64,000 bases of DNA from Gillisia mitskevichiae (GTDB lineage: Bacteria > Bacteroidota > Bacteroidia > Flavobacteriales > Flavobacteriaceae): NCBI RefSeq assembly GCF_003634585.1, contig NZ_RBLG01000001.1, positions 62,001 to 126,000 of the forward strand, given 5' to 3'. A program made the translations under genes and the position numbers. Every line of letters starts with the position of its first letter. The stretch's first letter is position 1. The notes beneath the pieces are model-generated. The model was not told where the DNA came from and ran no database searches. It was given only the letters and a program-made list of their open reading frames with translations. Below, piece after piece: positions 9,197 to 17,223 of this stretch.

Positions 9197-10216
9197 TTAC
9201 ACATCACTTTTTAAGGATTTCAAAAAGTATTTTGGATTTACACCATACTTTTCTTTGAAGATCTTAGAAAAATAGCTTCTATTATTTAATCCTATGGCGA
9301 GAACAATCTCAGATATATTTTTCTCAGAATTCATCAACATATCTTTAGCAGCTTCTAATTTTACATTCTGAATATATTTATTCACCGTTAAATCATACAC
9401 ATACTTAAATCCTTCCTGAAGCTTATTTACATTGGTTCCAGCTTCTTTAGCCAAGTTCTCCACAGTTAAATTACTACTAAGATCTCCAGCAATTCTCTTA
9501 GCAACATAATCTACTTTATGAATATCTGACTTTCTTAAAATTTTAGGTAATTTATCTTCAGCTTCATCATCTTGATATTGGGCAATCTGTACCACTAACA
9601 TTTGGAAAGATTTTCCTTCAAGAAAAAGCGATCTAAGAAAACCAGAATGCTCTTTGCTATTCATCTGGTCCATGAGATCTGCCGCTTTTATACTATAGTT
9701 CCCTTGATAGAAAAACTGATGTTTAGACACCTCATCCTTGAATAGGGTTTTTAATGTATCGTCTAGATCTTGAAAATTGTAATTTGATCTATGAGAAAAA
9801 GTAGCTCGTATAATTTCTAAGCTAGATACATGGGTTTGTACATTCGCTTTAAAATATAAAACGTGTCCATTATAACCGCTACTGGATACAATAATGTTTT
9901 GATATGCCTGAATATCATTTACTTCTGTTGTGTCTTGAAAAGAATGTGAGACAGATCCTTCTGAACAAAAAATAAATTTTAAGGGATGTACGCTATTTAG
10001 GGTGAAATGTATTTCTATATCCTCATAAAACTTACAATTATAAGAGATCACCCCAATTCCAGAATCGAAACTTGAAGCTGTCACAGTACCTTCCCCCAAT
10101 TCTTTTGGAATTGTCAACACCAATTCCCCACCATTATTATCTAGAGAAACATTTAAAAATTCTGAAATGTCCTTGATAATCTCATTAACTGGTAAGGTTT
10201 TAACCGCAATTTTCAT
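9197..10216 (-). CDS. AraC-family transcriptional regulator
   Basis: 339 residues. The C-terminal 100 or so hold the two helix-turn-helix motifs of the AraC fold ('LTVENLAKEAGTNVNKLQ' and 'ISEIVLAIGLNNRSYFSK'), ending with 'YGVNPKYFLKSL'. The N-terminal 230 residues form a beta-rich sensor region with no recognisable ligand signature. The gene stands alone, separated by 700 bases from the arsenosugar cluster, which runs on the opposite strand. A link to that cluster is possible but unsupported. Confidence 0.9.
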   Translation of the reverse strand: MKIAVKTLPVNEIIKDISEFLNVSLDNNGGELVLTIPKELGEGTVTASSFDSGIGVISYNCKFYEDIEIHFTLNSVHPLKFIFCSEGSVSHSFQDTTEVNDIQAYQNIIVSSSGYNGHVLYFKANVQTHVSSLEIIRATFSHRSNYNFQDLDDTLKTLFKDEVSKHQFFYQGNYSIKAADLMDQMNSKEHSGFLRSLFLEGKSFQMLVVQIAQYQDDEAEDKLPKILRKSDIHKVDYVAKRIAGDLSSNLTVENLAKEAGTNVNKLQEGFKYVYDLTVNKYIQNVKLEAAKDMLMNSEKNISEIVLAIGLNNRSYFSKIFKEKYGVNPKYFLKSLKSDV

Positions 10217-10542
10217 AAAACAATTTTATAATTTTAATATCGAAATTTAATCTCACAAAAATTTTACTTCCCTGTGTTAATGAACAATTGATATACAGTC
10301 AAAAATAATCTAAGCAATCTAAATTACAATGAAAATAGCAAATAACAGCAATATTAATGCGTATAACGTTATTCATATAATTAATAGCCCAAAACACCCA
10401 AGAGTTAAGTAAAATTAATAAAAATAGTAATTGTGTTAATGAATTCTCTAAAAACGGCACATTTCACAATAAAAAGAAGTCAAATTTACCTCCTCTAAGG
10501 ATAACATATATTTATCATCCTTATTTTGAAATTATTCCACTT

Positions 10543-10626
10543 ATGATTACAATATTAATTTTACTGGCTTTAGAAATTGTGCTCATAGTATTTGTTAGCG
10601 TCCTATTAATTAGGAAAAATAATTAA
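10543..10626 (+). CDS. possible 27-aa single-span membrane peptide
   Basis: ATG at 10543 to TAA at 10624-10626. The peptide is a single hydrophobic helix (MITILILLALEIVLIVF, then VSVLLI) with one Glu in the middle and a basic tail RKNN, which suits an inner-membrane micropeptide. It is too short for standard gene calling, and no convincing ribosome site or promoter is visible, so it could be chance in AT-rich DNA. No family recognised. Confidence 0.3.
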   Translation: MITILILLALEIVLIVFVSVLLIRKNN

Positions 10627-10871
10627 TCTTCTCAATATTTCATATTTCCTTGTATTTAATCATAATTAATATACAATCTTATATTATAATTTTTTAAAAT
10701 CTTCTTTTTTAAATACCTTGTTCCCTAAGTATAAAAGAGATATATCACCAATAAATACTATATTAAGAGCAGCTTTTAGTAAATCGAGTTTATTTTAATA
10801 ATCTTCCGAAGATAGTTGTAGCTCTTTACTTCCTGATCTCTTTACATTAAAAACCATTATCTCAATAAACA

Positions 10872-10895
10872 CGTAAGTATATAGTATACGTTACG
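10872..10895. promoter_or_regulatory. candidate operator: imperfect inverted repeat before the arsenosugar cluster
   Basis: CGTAAGTATA and TATACGTTACG are inverted copies around a TAG spacer with one extra base in the right arm. It ends 29 bases before the ATG of the first cluster gene, where a repressor site or 5'-UTR hairpin would be expected. No regulator gene of the ArsR type is present in the window. Confidence 0.35.
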
Positions 10896-10924
10896 ATTAA
10901 AGAAACATGTTATAAAATATAATT

Positions 10925-11260
10925 ATGTCTAAAACCTATTATGATCCTGCCGACCTAAGAAAATTTGGAAATATTACTGAATGGAATGAAGAATTAGGCA
11001 CAAAATTTTTCGATTATTACGGCAAAGTCTTTGAAGAAGGTGCTCTCTCGGCTCGAGAAAAATCTTTAATTGCATTAGCTGTTTCTCATGTTGTACAATG
11101 CCCTTATTGTATAGATGCATATACAAAGGATGGATTGCAAAGAGGAATAGACAAGTCGGAAATGATGGAAGCTGTTCATGTTGGAGCTGCAATTAAAAGC
11201 GGAGCCACTTTGGTTCACGGGGTTCAAATGATGAATAAATACGAAAAACTTAGCATGTAA
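10925..11260 (+). CDS. arsenosugar-cluster AhpD/CMD-like protein
   Basis: A 111-residue carboxymuconolactone-decarboxylase-fold protein with the AhpD-type redox pair 'QCPYC' (Cys59, Cys62) followed by 'DAYTKDGLQRG' and a conserved His in 'AVHVGAAI'. Proteins of this type are annotated as the peroxidase-like partner of the ArsS radical SAM enzyme. Both Cys are normal TGC/TGT codons. It is the first gene of the plus-strand run and lies 67 bases before arsS. A thiol-redox role in arsenic handling is inference; its reaction is not established. Confidence 0.85.
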   Translation: MSKTYYDPADLRKFGNITEWNEELGTKFFDYYGKVFEEGALSAREKSLIALAVSHVVQCPYCIDAYTKDGLQRGIDKSEMMEAVHVGAAIKSGATLVHGVQMMNKYEKLSM

Positions 11261-11327
11261 TTTGTTGCAAACAGCATTTTAATTAATCCTACCAGATTGC
11301 TATTATAATTCTGAATTAAAAAATATT

Positions 11328-12386
11328 ATGGCTTTATTAAAATCATTAGCAGCACGGGAAGACGATCTTTCTAGCCCAGCTAATCAATTAAAATTTCTAA
11401 GCAATGGCATTTTTAAAAAAGGGGAATTGCCTTTATTTAAAGATAAAATCGCCGAAAATAATCATTTCCCACTAAAACCTAAAAAACTGGAAATTCTTCA
11501 GTTAAATTTAGGATATATGTGTAATCAAGTGTGCTCCCATTGCCACGTAGATGCTGGCCCAGACCGTAAAGAGATCATGACCATGGAGACGATGGAACAA
11601 TGTCTTGAAGTTATAAGAAATACTGGCGCGCATACTTTGGACCTTACTGGGGGAGCTCCAGAGATGAATCCAAATTTTCGTTGGTTTGTAGAAGAAGCAT
11701 CAAAAGCTGGAATTAAAGATTTTATTGTACGTTCCAATCTTACCATCATATTAGCGAATAAAAAGTACCACGATTTGCCAGAGTTCTTTAAAAAACATAA
11801 AGTTCATGTCGCCTCTTCTCTTCCTTTTTATAAAAGAGATAAAACAGATAAGCAACGGGGAAATGGTGTTTTTGATAAATCTATAAAAGCATTACAAATG
11901 CTTAACGCTGTGGGTTATGCTCAAGAAGGTACTGGTTTAAAATTAGACTTGGTTTACAATCCATCGGGTGCTTTTCTTCCTACAGATCAGCAGGCATTAG
12001 AGCAAGATTTTAAAGTAGCTCTTAAAGAAGATTTTAATATAGATTTCAACAGATTATTTGCGATCACGAACCTTCCAATAAGTAGGTTTTTAGAATATTT
12101 AATTGCTTCAGAAAATTATGAAGACTATATGTATGCACTTGTAGAAGCTTACAACCCCACTGCTGTAGAAAATGTAATGTGTACAAACACTATTTCAATA
12201 AGTTGGGATGGCTGGTTGTATGATTGCGATTTTAACCAGATGTTAGATCTAAAAGTAGCAAGTAAAGTTCAGCATATAAGCAACTATAATGAAGATCTTT
12301 TAAATGATAGAGAAATTATTATTTCTCAGCATTGTTATGGATGCACTGCCGGAGCAGGAAGTAGTTGCCAAGGAACAGTTGCTTAA
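11328..12386 (+). CDS. arsS: arsenosugar biosynthesis radical SAM protein ArsS
   Basis: 352 residues. The radical SAM 4Fe-4S site CxxxCxxC is Cys65, Cys69, Cys72 ('CNQVCSHCHVDAGP'), followed by 'LDLTGGAPEMN', which fits the SAM-binding GGE-like motif. A Cys-rich C-terminal domain holds 'MCTNTISISWDGWLYDCDFN' and 'HCYGCTAGAGSSCQG', the signature of this family. ArsS is known in cyanobacteria to attach the adenosyl group of SAM to dimethylarsenite, giving the precursor of arsenosugars. All family Cys positions here are encoded as Cys. Adjacent to arsM, PNP and two glycosyltransferases, which strongly supports the assignment. Confidence 0.92.
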   Translation: MALLKSLAAREDDLSSPANQLKFLSNGIFKKGELPLFKDKIAENNHFPLKPKKLEILQLNLGYMCNQVCSHCHVDAGPDRKEIMTMETMEQCLEVIRNTGAHTLDLTGGAPEMNPNFRWFVEEASKAGIKDFIVRSNLTIILANKKYHDLPEFFKKHKVHVASSLPFYKRDKTDKQRGNGVFDKSIKALQMLNAVGYAQEGTGLKLDLVYNPSGAFLPTDQQALEQDFKVALKEDFNIDFNRLFAITNLPISRFLEYLIASENYEDYMYALVEAYNPTAVENVMCTNTISISWDGWLYDCDFNQMLDLKVASKVQHISNYNEDLLNDREIIISQHCYGCTAGAGSSCQGTVA

Positions 12387-12397
12387 TCCTATTTTAT

Positions 12398-12907
12398 ATG
12401 AAACTAAAATTAGGCTTTTTACTTTTTTTTATATTTCAAATTGGGTTTATAAACGCCCAGGGATCTCTAGATAAATTAATATCTAAATACAATTCTCACA
12501 GCATTCCTTATATCTCTGTTGAAGAGTTAAAAATGCAAAGTGCAAAAGAAAAAGTCTTTATTCTAGATGCCCGAGAAATTGAAGAATTTCAAGTTAGTCA
12601 TATCGCAAATTCAATTTTTGTTGGCTATAATAATTTTTCAACAGAAAAAGTTATTTCCAATATCAAGTTAAAAAACGCTCCCATTGTTGTCTATTGTTCT
12701 TTAGGAATTAGATCTGAAACCATTTCAGAAAAACTAAAAGAAGCTGGATATACCAACATCAAAAATCTATACGGCGGAATTTTTGAATGGAAAAATAAAG
12801 GTTACAGCGTGTACGATTCTTCTAATAAAGAAACACAAAAGGTTCATGCCTTTTCCAAGCACTGGTCTAAATATTTGACCAAGGGAGAAAAGGTTTACCA
12901 GTTATAA
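12398..12907 (+). CDS. exported rhodanese-like sulfurtransferase
   Basis: The ATG at 12398 starts a clean signal peptide (MKLKLGFLLFFIFQIGFINAQ); the longer reading from 12365 overlaps arsS and adds a non-signal leader. The 169-residue product is a single rhodanese domain with 'FILDAREIEEFQVSHI' (CH2A motif) and the active-site loop 'VVYCSLGIRS' with Cys100. It lies 11 bases after arsS. A periplasmic sulfur- or arsenic-related transfer step is plausible from context only. Confidence 0.85.
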   Translation: MKLKLGFLLFFIFQIGFINAQGSLDKLISKYNSHSIPYISVEELKMQSAKEKVFILDAREIEEFQVSHIANSIFVGYNNFSTEKVISNIKLKNAPIVVYCSLGIRSETISEKLKEAGYTNIKNLYGGIFEWKNKGYSVYDSSNKETQKVHAFSKHWSKYLTKGEKVYQL

Positions 12908-13031
12908 AATAAATGATTCTTAACCTGTTTCCGAAGCGCTTAATACTAGTAGTAAAAAGCAAATTCAGGCTAACGAAAAAACTTCAAGTCTAAAAACGGA
13001 GATACATTCATCCTTTAAACCTTTATTCAAA

Positions 13032-13637
13032 TTGAATTCTAAAAATTTACTACTCATTTTTACGCGTAATCCAGAACTAGGCAAAGTAAAAACCAGACTG
13101 GCAAAAGATGTGGGAGATCAAACAGCTTTTGATATCTACAAATTTTTATTAGACCATACCCTTACTATCACTAAAACATTAGCAGTAACCAAAGAAGTTT
13201 ATTATTCAGAAAAAATTCATAACAATGATATTTGGGATGAAGCTCTCTATAATAAGAAACTACAAAAAGGTAAAGATCTCGGGGAGAGAATGAAAAATGC
13301 ATTCGCCTCAGGATTTAAAAATGGCTATACTAATATTATCATTATTGGAAGTGATATGTACGATATGTCTTCTGAAGATCTAATGTTGGCATTTCAAAAA
13401 TTAGAGGAAACAGACTATGTAATTGGACCCGCAGAAGATGGTGGTTATTATTTATTAGGGATGCGTAAGTTGAATTCTGTTATATTTGAAGATAAGGAAT
13501 GGGGAACCCAAACCGTATTAAAAGATACTTTACAGGATTTAGACCAAGAGAGCAAAACCCTTTTAGCGGTTAAAAATGATGTAGATTATTTTAGTGACAT
13601 CAAAGAACATAGAGCTTTTCAACATTTTTTTCAATAG
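13032..13637 (+). CDS. arsenosugar-cluster glycosyltransferase, DUF2064 (TIGR04282-type)
   Basis: 201 residues with the CofC-like nucleotidyl/glycosyltransferase fold: N-terminal 'LLLIFTRNPELGKVKTRLAK' (NTP-sugar loop), 'IIGSDMYDMS' and 'DYVIGPAEDGGYYLLGMRK'. No in-frame ATG lies between the preceding stop and this position, so TTG at 13032 is the likely start. The family regularly accompanies ArsM/ArsS and is proposed to help build the sugar part of arsenosugars; the donor is not known. Its stop lies five bases before the PNP start. Confidence 0.87.
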   Translation: MNSKNLLLIFTRNPELGKVKTRLAKDVGDQTAFDIYKFLLDHTLTITKTLAVTKEVYYSEKIHNNDIWDEALYNKKLQKGKDLGERMKNAFASGFKNGYTNIIIIGSDMYDMSSEDLMLAFQKLEETDYVIGPAEDGGYYLLGMRKLNSVIFEDKEWGTQTVLKDTLQDLDQESKTLLAVKNDVDYFSDIKEHRAFQHFFQ

Positions 13638-13642
13638 AGAAT

Positions 13643-14455
13643 ATGACAGATCAAATACAAGAAACTACAGATTACTTAAAGGATAAAGGTTTTAATGCTC
13701 CAGAGATAGGAGTTATTTTAGGAACTGGATTAGGGAAACTTCCAGATGAAATGGAGATTTTATCTGAAGTTAGCTATAATGACATCCCTCATTTCCCAAT
13801 TTCCACAGTAGAATTTCATAAAGGGAAGTTGATCTTCGGAAATTTAGAAGGGAAAAAAGTAATTATAATGCAAGGTCGCTTGCATCTATACGAAGGCTAC
13901 TCCTTAGAGGATGTAACCTTTCCTGTTAGGGTTATGAAACACTTAGGCATCCAAAAATTATTGGTTTCTAATGCTTCTGGATCTATAAATTTAGATTTCA
14001 AAAAAGGTGAATTAATGCTAATAGACGATCATATTAATCTCCAGGGAGGCTCTCCCTTAGCTTTTAAAGGAGTGGAAAAATTAGGTGAGCGTTTTGTAGA
14101 TATGAGTGCTCCTTACGATGCTAAAATGAATAGGTTGCTCCATGAGATCGCAAATAAACACCACATAAAATTACATACTGGAGTTTATGCTTCAGTTCTT
14201 GGGCCACAATTAGAAACAAGAGCAGAATATCGCTATTTAAAAATTATTGGAGCAGATGCTGTGGGAATGAGTACCGTTCCCGAGGTTATCGTTGCCAATC
14301 ATTTAAAGCTTCCAGTGTCAGCAATTTCAGTAATTACAGATGAAGGAAACCCAGATGACCTAAAACCCGTAGATATAAGTGAGATCATTGCAATGGCCGA
14401 AAAAGCTGAGCCAAATATGATCCTGTTATTTAAAGAATTGATTAAAACCATTTAA
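13643..14455 (+). CDS. purine-nucleoside phosphorylase
   Basis: A 270-residue trimeric-type (PNP I) phosphorylase: 'GVILGTGLGKL' phosphate loop, 'VEFHKGKLIFG', 'MQGRLHLYEGYS', 'LVSNASGSIN' and the late 'DAVGMSTVPEVIVANHLKLPVSAISVITDEGNPD' region. It cleaves purine nucleosides with phosphate. Set between two arsenosugar enzymes, it could remove adenine from the arsenic-bearing adenosine made by ArsS, which would expose the ribose for glycosylation. This is inference; normal purine salvage is the alternative. Confidence 0.93.
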   Translation: MTDQIQETTDYLKDKGFNAPEIGVILGTGLGKLPDEMEILSEVSYNDIPHFPISTVEFHKGKLIFGNLEGKKVIIMQGRLHLYEGYSLEDVTFPVRVMKHLGIQKLLVSNASGSINLDFKKGELMLIDDHINLQGGSPLAFKGVEKLGERFVDMSAPYDAKMNRLLHEIANKHHIKLHTGVYASVLGPQLETRAEYRYLKIIGADAVGMSTVPEVIVANHLKLPVSAISVITDEGNPDDLKPVDISEIIAMAEKAEPNMILLFKELIKTI

Positions 14456-14521
14456 GTTTTGTAATTAAAGTCAATTATTTTCAACTGAATTCTAATTGAA
14501 TCATCCTATAATTGAAATAAA

Positions 14522-15490
14522 ATGAGCTACCTAGATACCACTTACGATGTTTATAAAGAAGCAGCCTTAACTCCAGATGTAGGCTTGTGTTGTACTACCA
14601 ACCCTATTTGGGAGTTACCAGGCCTTAAAATTCCTAAGATAATGCAGGAAATGAACTATGGCTGTGGGAGTACTGTGCATGCTAGAGATCTTTCTAACAA
14701 TCCAAAGATGCTTTATGTTGGTGTTGGCGGCGGAATGGAATTGCTGCAATTCGCCTATTTTAACCGTCAAAAAGGTGGAGTAATAGGAATAGACATGGTA
14801 GACGAAATGTTGGAAGCTTCACGCAAGAATTTTGTAGAGGCCGAAGCTGTTAACCCTTGGTTTAAAAGCGATTTTGTAAGTCTAAAGAAAGGGGATGCGC
14901 TTAATTTACCTGTGGAAGACAACACGGTAGATGTTGCGGCTCAAAATTGCTTATTCAATATTTTTAAGGCTGAAGATCTTAAGAAAGCTATTGAAGAAAT
15001 GTACCGCGTATTGAAACCACATGGAAAATTGGTGATGAGCGATCCTACTTGTGAGCAACCAATGAACGAAGAACTAAGAAACGATTCCAGATTGAGAGCA
15101 TTGTGTTTAAGTGGAAGCTTACCTATTGCCGAATATGTAAAAGCACTTACAGATGCAGGATTTGGAACTATAGAAATTAGAGCGAGAAAACCATACAGGA
15201 TATTAGATCCAAAAAATTATCCGACAGAGGAATTGATCTATATAGAATCTATAGAGGTAGCAGCTATTAAAGATCCAATGCCTGAAGATGGACCCTGTAT
15301 ATTTACTGGAAAAGCGGCCATTTACTATGGAGACGAAGCATTTTTTGATGATAAATTAGGGCATATCCTTCTTAAGAATCAGCCATTAGCAATTTGCGAT
15401 AAAACTGCTGCTGCATTACAAAGTTTGGGAAGAGATGATATTTATTTTAGCGAATCTACTTTCCACTATGACGGTGGCGGTTGTTGTTAG
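14522..15490 (+). CDS. arsM: arsenosugar biosynthesis arsenite methyltransferase ArsM
   Basis: A 322-residue SAM methyltransferase: SAM loop 'LYVGVGGGMELLQF', acidic 'GIDMVDEMLEASRKNF', 'GDALNLPVEDNTVDVAAQNC' and 'EEMYRVLKPHGKLVMSD'. Possible arsenic ligands are Cys23-Cys24 ('GLCCTTN'), Cys48 ('NYGCGS') and a C-terminal 'DGGGCC'. ArsM methylates As(III) to mono- and dimethyl species, the substrate for ArsS. The form with N-terminal 'YDVYKEAALTPDVGLCC' is the one found in arsenosugar clusters rather than the classical detoxifying type. Confidence 0.92.
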   Translation: MSYLDTTYDVYKEAALTPDVGLCCTTNPIWELPGLKIPKIMQEMNYGCGSTVHARDLSNNPKMLYVGVGGGMELLQFAYFNRQKGGVIGIDMVDEMLEASRKNFVEAEAVNPWFKSDFVSLKKGDALNLPVEDNTVDVAAQNCLFNIFKAEDLKKAIEEMYRVLKPHGKLVMSDPTCEQPMNEELRNDSRLRALCLSGSLPIAEYVKALTDAGFGTIEIRARKPYRILDPKNYPTEELIYIESIEVAAIKDPMPEDGPCIFTGKAAIYYGDEAFFDDKLGHILLKNQPLAICDKTAAALQSLGRDDIYFSESTFHYDGGGCC

Positions 15491-15501
15491 AAATTATTAT
15501 T

Positions 15502-15710
15502 AGAGGCTTCGAAGTCCCGATAGATAAGGGGACAGCATGATATAGGGATTTTTTGTCACTCTGAGCTTGTCGAAGAGTGGACAAGGAGTCTGAATAAAAG
15601 AAGCTTCGACAGGCTCAGCTTGACATTCAGTTTCTTTTTGAAATTTGCTTTACTCGATTGTCACACTGAGCTTGTCGAAGTGTTGCCGAAGACTTGACGA
15701 AGTGAGTAGA
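15502..15710. repeat. dispersed flavobacterial intergenic stems (CTGAGCTTGTCGAAG type)
   Basis: Fills the gap between arsM and the DUF547 gene. Contains 'GTCACTCTGAGCTTGTCG', its near-inverse 'CTTCGACAGGCTCAGCTTG' and a further 'CACTGAGCTTGTCGAAG', plus a decayed 'GTCCCGATAG' stem. The same units recur near 27.2, 30.1 and 57.2 kb. They can fold into hairpins and may slow or end transcription within the cluster. Confidence 0.8.
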
Positions 15711-15725
15711 ATTTAAACACACCCC

Positions 15726-16532
15726 ATGAAAAAATCAAAAAACATTATTTTAATACTTGTTGTAGGAGCCTTATATTTTACAACAGGTGCCTGTAATCTA
15801 ATTTCTTCAGCAGGGCTTTCCAGTAAAGGATTACCAACAAATGAAGTTTCAGAAGAATTACCTTCTACAACAGCAAATTCTGAAGTAAATGTAGATCACA
15901 GCGAGTGGAATACATTGCTTAAAAAGCATGTTTCTAAAGAAGGTCTTGTAGATTATAAAGGGTTTATGAAAGATAGAGAGCAGTTAAATGCTTATCTCGC
16001 GAAACTTGCAAAACTTAAACCTACAGACAACTGGTCTGTGCAGGAACAATTGGCATATTACATCAACATTTACAATGCGTATACCGTAGACCTTATTTTA
16101 AATAATTATCCTACAAGAAGCATCAAAAATATAGATGGAAATTGGACCAAAGACATTGTAACTATTGGAGATGTGGAAATTTCTTTGGGAGGAATCGAAA
16201 ATAGTATTCTTAGGAAAATGAACGAACCTCGAATACATTTCGCTATTAATTGTGCTTCTATTTCTTGCCCTAAATTAATGAATGAAGCTTATACTGCTGC
16301 TAAAATAAATGAGCAATTAGATAGAGCTGCTAAAGATTTTATTAATTCAGATAAAAATGAGATCTCGAAAAATTCAGCTAAATTATCTTCGATCTTTGAT
16401 TGGTATAAAAAAGATTTTACTGTAGATGGGACAACTTTAATAGCCTATATTAATAAGTATTCTAATGTAAAAGTTGATGCTGGCACTACCATTACTTATA
16501 AAGATTACAATTGGAATCTAAACGAACAATAG
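15726..16532 (+). CDS. DUF547 lipoprotein of the arsenosugar cluster
   Basis: 268 residues with an SPII signal and lipobox ending 'TTGACNLISS', a Ser/Thr/Glu-rich linker, then a DUF547 domain: 'DYKGFMKDREQLNAYL', 'AYYINIYNAYTVDLIL', 'IHFAINCASISCPKL' and 'FDWYKKDF'. The Cys pair in 'NCASISCPKL' is the family hallmark. Function is unknown; it recurs in arsenosugar clusters of Bacteroidota. The next gene starts four bases downstream, so they are coupled. A paralogue lies on the other strand at 18264-18971. Confidence 0.88.
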   Translation: MKKSKNIILILVVGALYFTTGACNLISSAGLSSKGLPTNEVSEELPSTTANSEVNVDHSEWNTLLKKHVSKEGLVDYKGFMKDREQLNAYLAKLAKLKPTDNWSVQEQLAYYINIYNAYTVDLILNNYPTRSIKNIDGNWTKDIVTIGDVEISLGGIENSILRKMNEPRIHFAINCASISCPKLMNEAYTAAKINEQLDRAAKDFINSDKNEISKNSAKLSSIFDWYKKDFTVDGTTLIAYINKYSNVKVDAGTTITYKDYNWNLNEQ

Positions 16533-16536
16533 TAGA

Positions 16537-17223
16537 ATGATCAGCATTATTATCCCTGTTTTAAACGAAGAGACCGGAATTATAAAGTTATTAGATCATC
16601 TTAAAAATATTGCTGCCTTTTCTAATAATGAGATCATTGTTGTAGATGGTGGTAGCATAGATAAAACTCCGGAACTTGTAAAAGAGTATGCCGGAGTTTT
16701 TTTTATGACTTCTGAGAAAGGCCGAGCTAAGCAAATGAACGCTGGGGCGAAAAACGCAAAATTTGAAACTCTTTATTTTTTACACGCAGATAGTTTCCCT
16801 CCTTCCAATTTCGATCAATTAATTATGAAGGAAATAGCTGCTGATAATTTAGCTGGTTGTTTTCAAATGAAATTCGATATGGATCACTGGTGGCTCAACT
16901 TAATGGGCTGGTTCACAAAATTCAACCATAAGGCTTGCAGAGGTGGCGACCAGTCTCTATTTATTACTAAAAGTTTATTTAATGAACTTGGTGGCTTCAA
17001 CGAAACATTTGTGATTTACGAGGACAATGAGCTTATTGGCAGACTTTACAAGCAAAATCAATTCGAAGTGATTCCGAAAGGTTTAACCACCTCGGCTAAG
17101 AAATATGAAGAGATAGGCGTTTGGAAATTACAGTTTTTCTTTGCCAATATCTATATTAAAAGGTTAATGGGAGCTTCACCAGAGGAATTATACCAATATT
17201 ATAAAAGCAGGATCAATCCCTGA
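16537..17223 (+). CDS. arsenosugar-cluster GT2 glycosyltransferase (TIGR04283-type)
   Basis: A 228-residue GT-A fold enzyme: 'SIIIPVLNEETGIIKLL', 'EIIVVDGGSIDKT', 'GRAKQMNAGA', 'LYFLHADSFPP' as the DxD-like site, and 'CRGGDQSLFITKSLF' and 'YEDNELIGRLY' late motifs. No membrane anchor. The family is tied to ArsM/ArsS clusters and probably adds or accepts a sugar unit. Its 3' end overlaps the convergent GH113-like gene by 11 bases. Confidence 0.88.
   Translation: MISIIIPVLNEETGIIKLLDHLKNIAAFSNNEIIVVDGGSIDKTPELVKEYAGVFFMTSEKGRAKQMNAGAKNAKFETLYFLHADSFPPSNFDQLIMKEIAADNLAGCFQMKFDMDHWWLNLMGWFTKFNHKACRGGDQSLFITKSLFNELGGFNETFVIYEDNELIGRLYKQNQFEVIPKGLTTSAKKYEEIGVWKLQFFFANIYIKRLMGASPEELYQYYKSRINP

Larger units (their letters stand above)
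10217..10924. other. 708-base AT-rich intergenic region
   Basis: The gap between the AraC-type gene and the arsenosugar cluster has no long ORF on either strand. It contains a 27-codon membrane-peptide ORF on the plus strand (10543-10626), a minus-strand frame of 58 codons broken by one TAA (10684-10857), and an imperfect inverted repeat (10872-10895) just before the first cluster gene. No clear TAnnTTTG promoter was found for the cluster. Confidence 0.6.

Noticed and set aside
10329-10412. 27-codon plus-strand ORF starting MKIANNSN
   Set aside because: Composition is Asn-rich without any structural pattern, no ribosome site is visible, and it looks like chance in AT-rich DNA.
11328-12386. 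Selenocysteine in ArsS or its AhpD-like partner
   Set aside because: The family is known for Sec variants, but all relevant positions here are ordinary TGT/TGC codons with no in-frame TGA.
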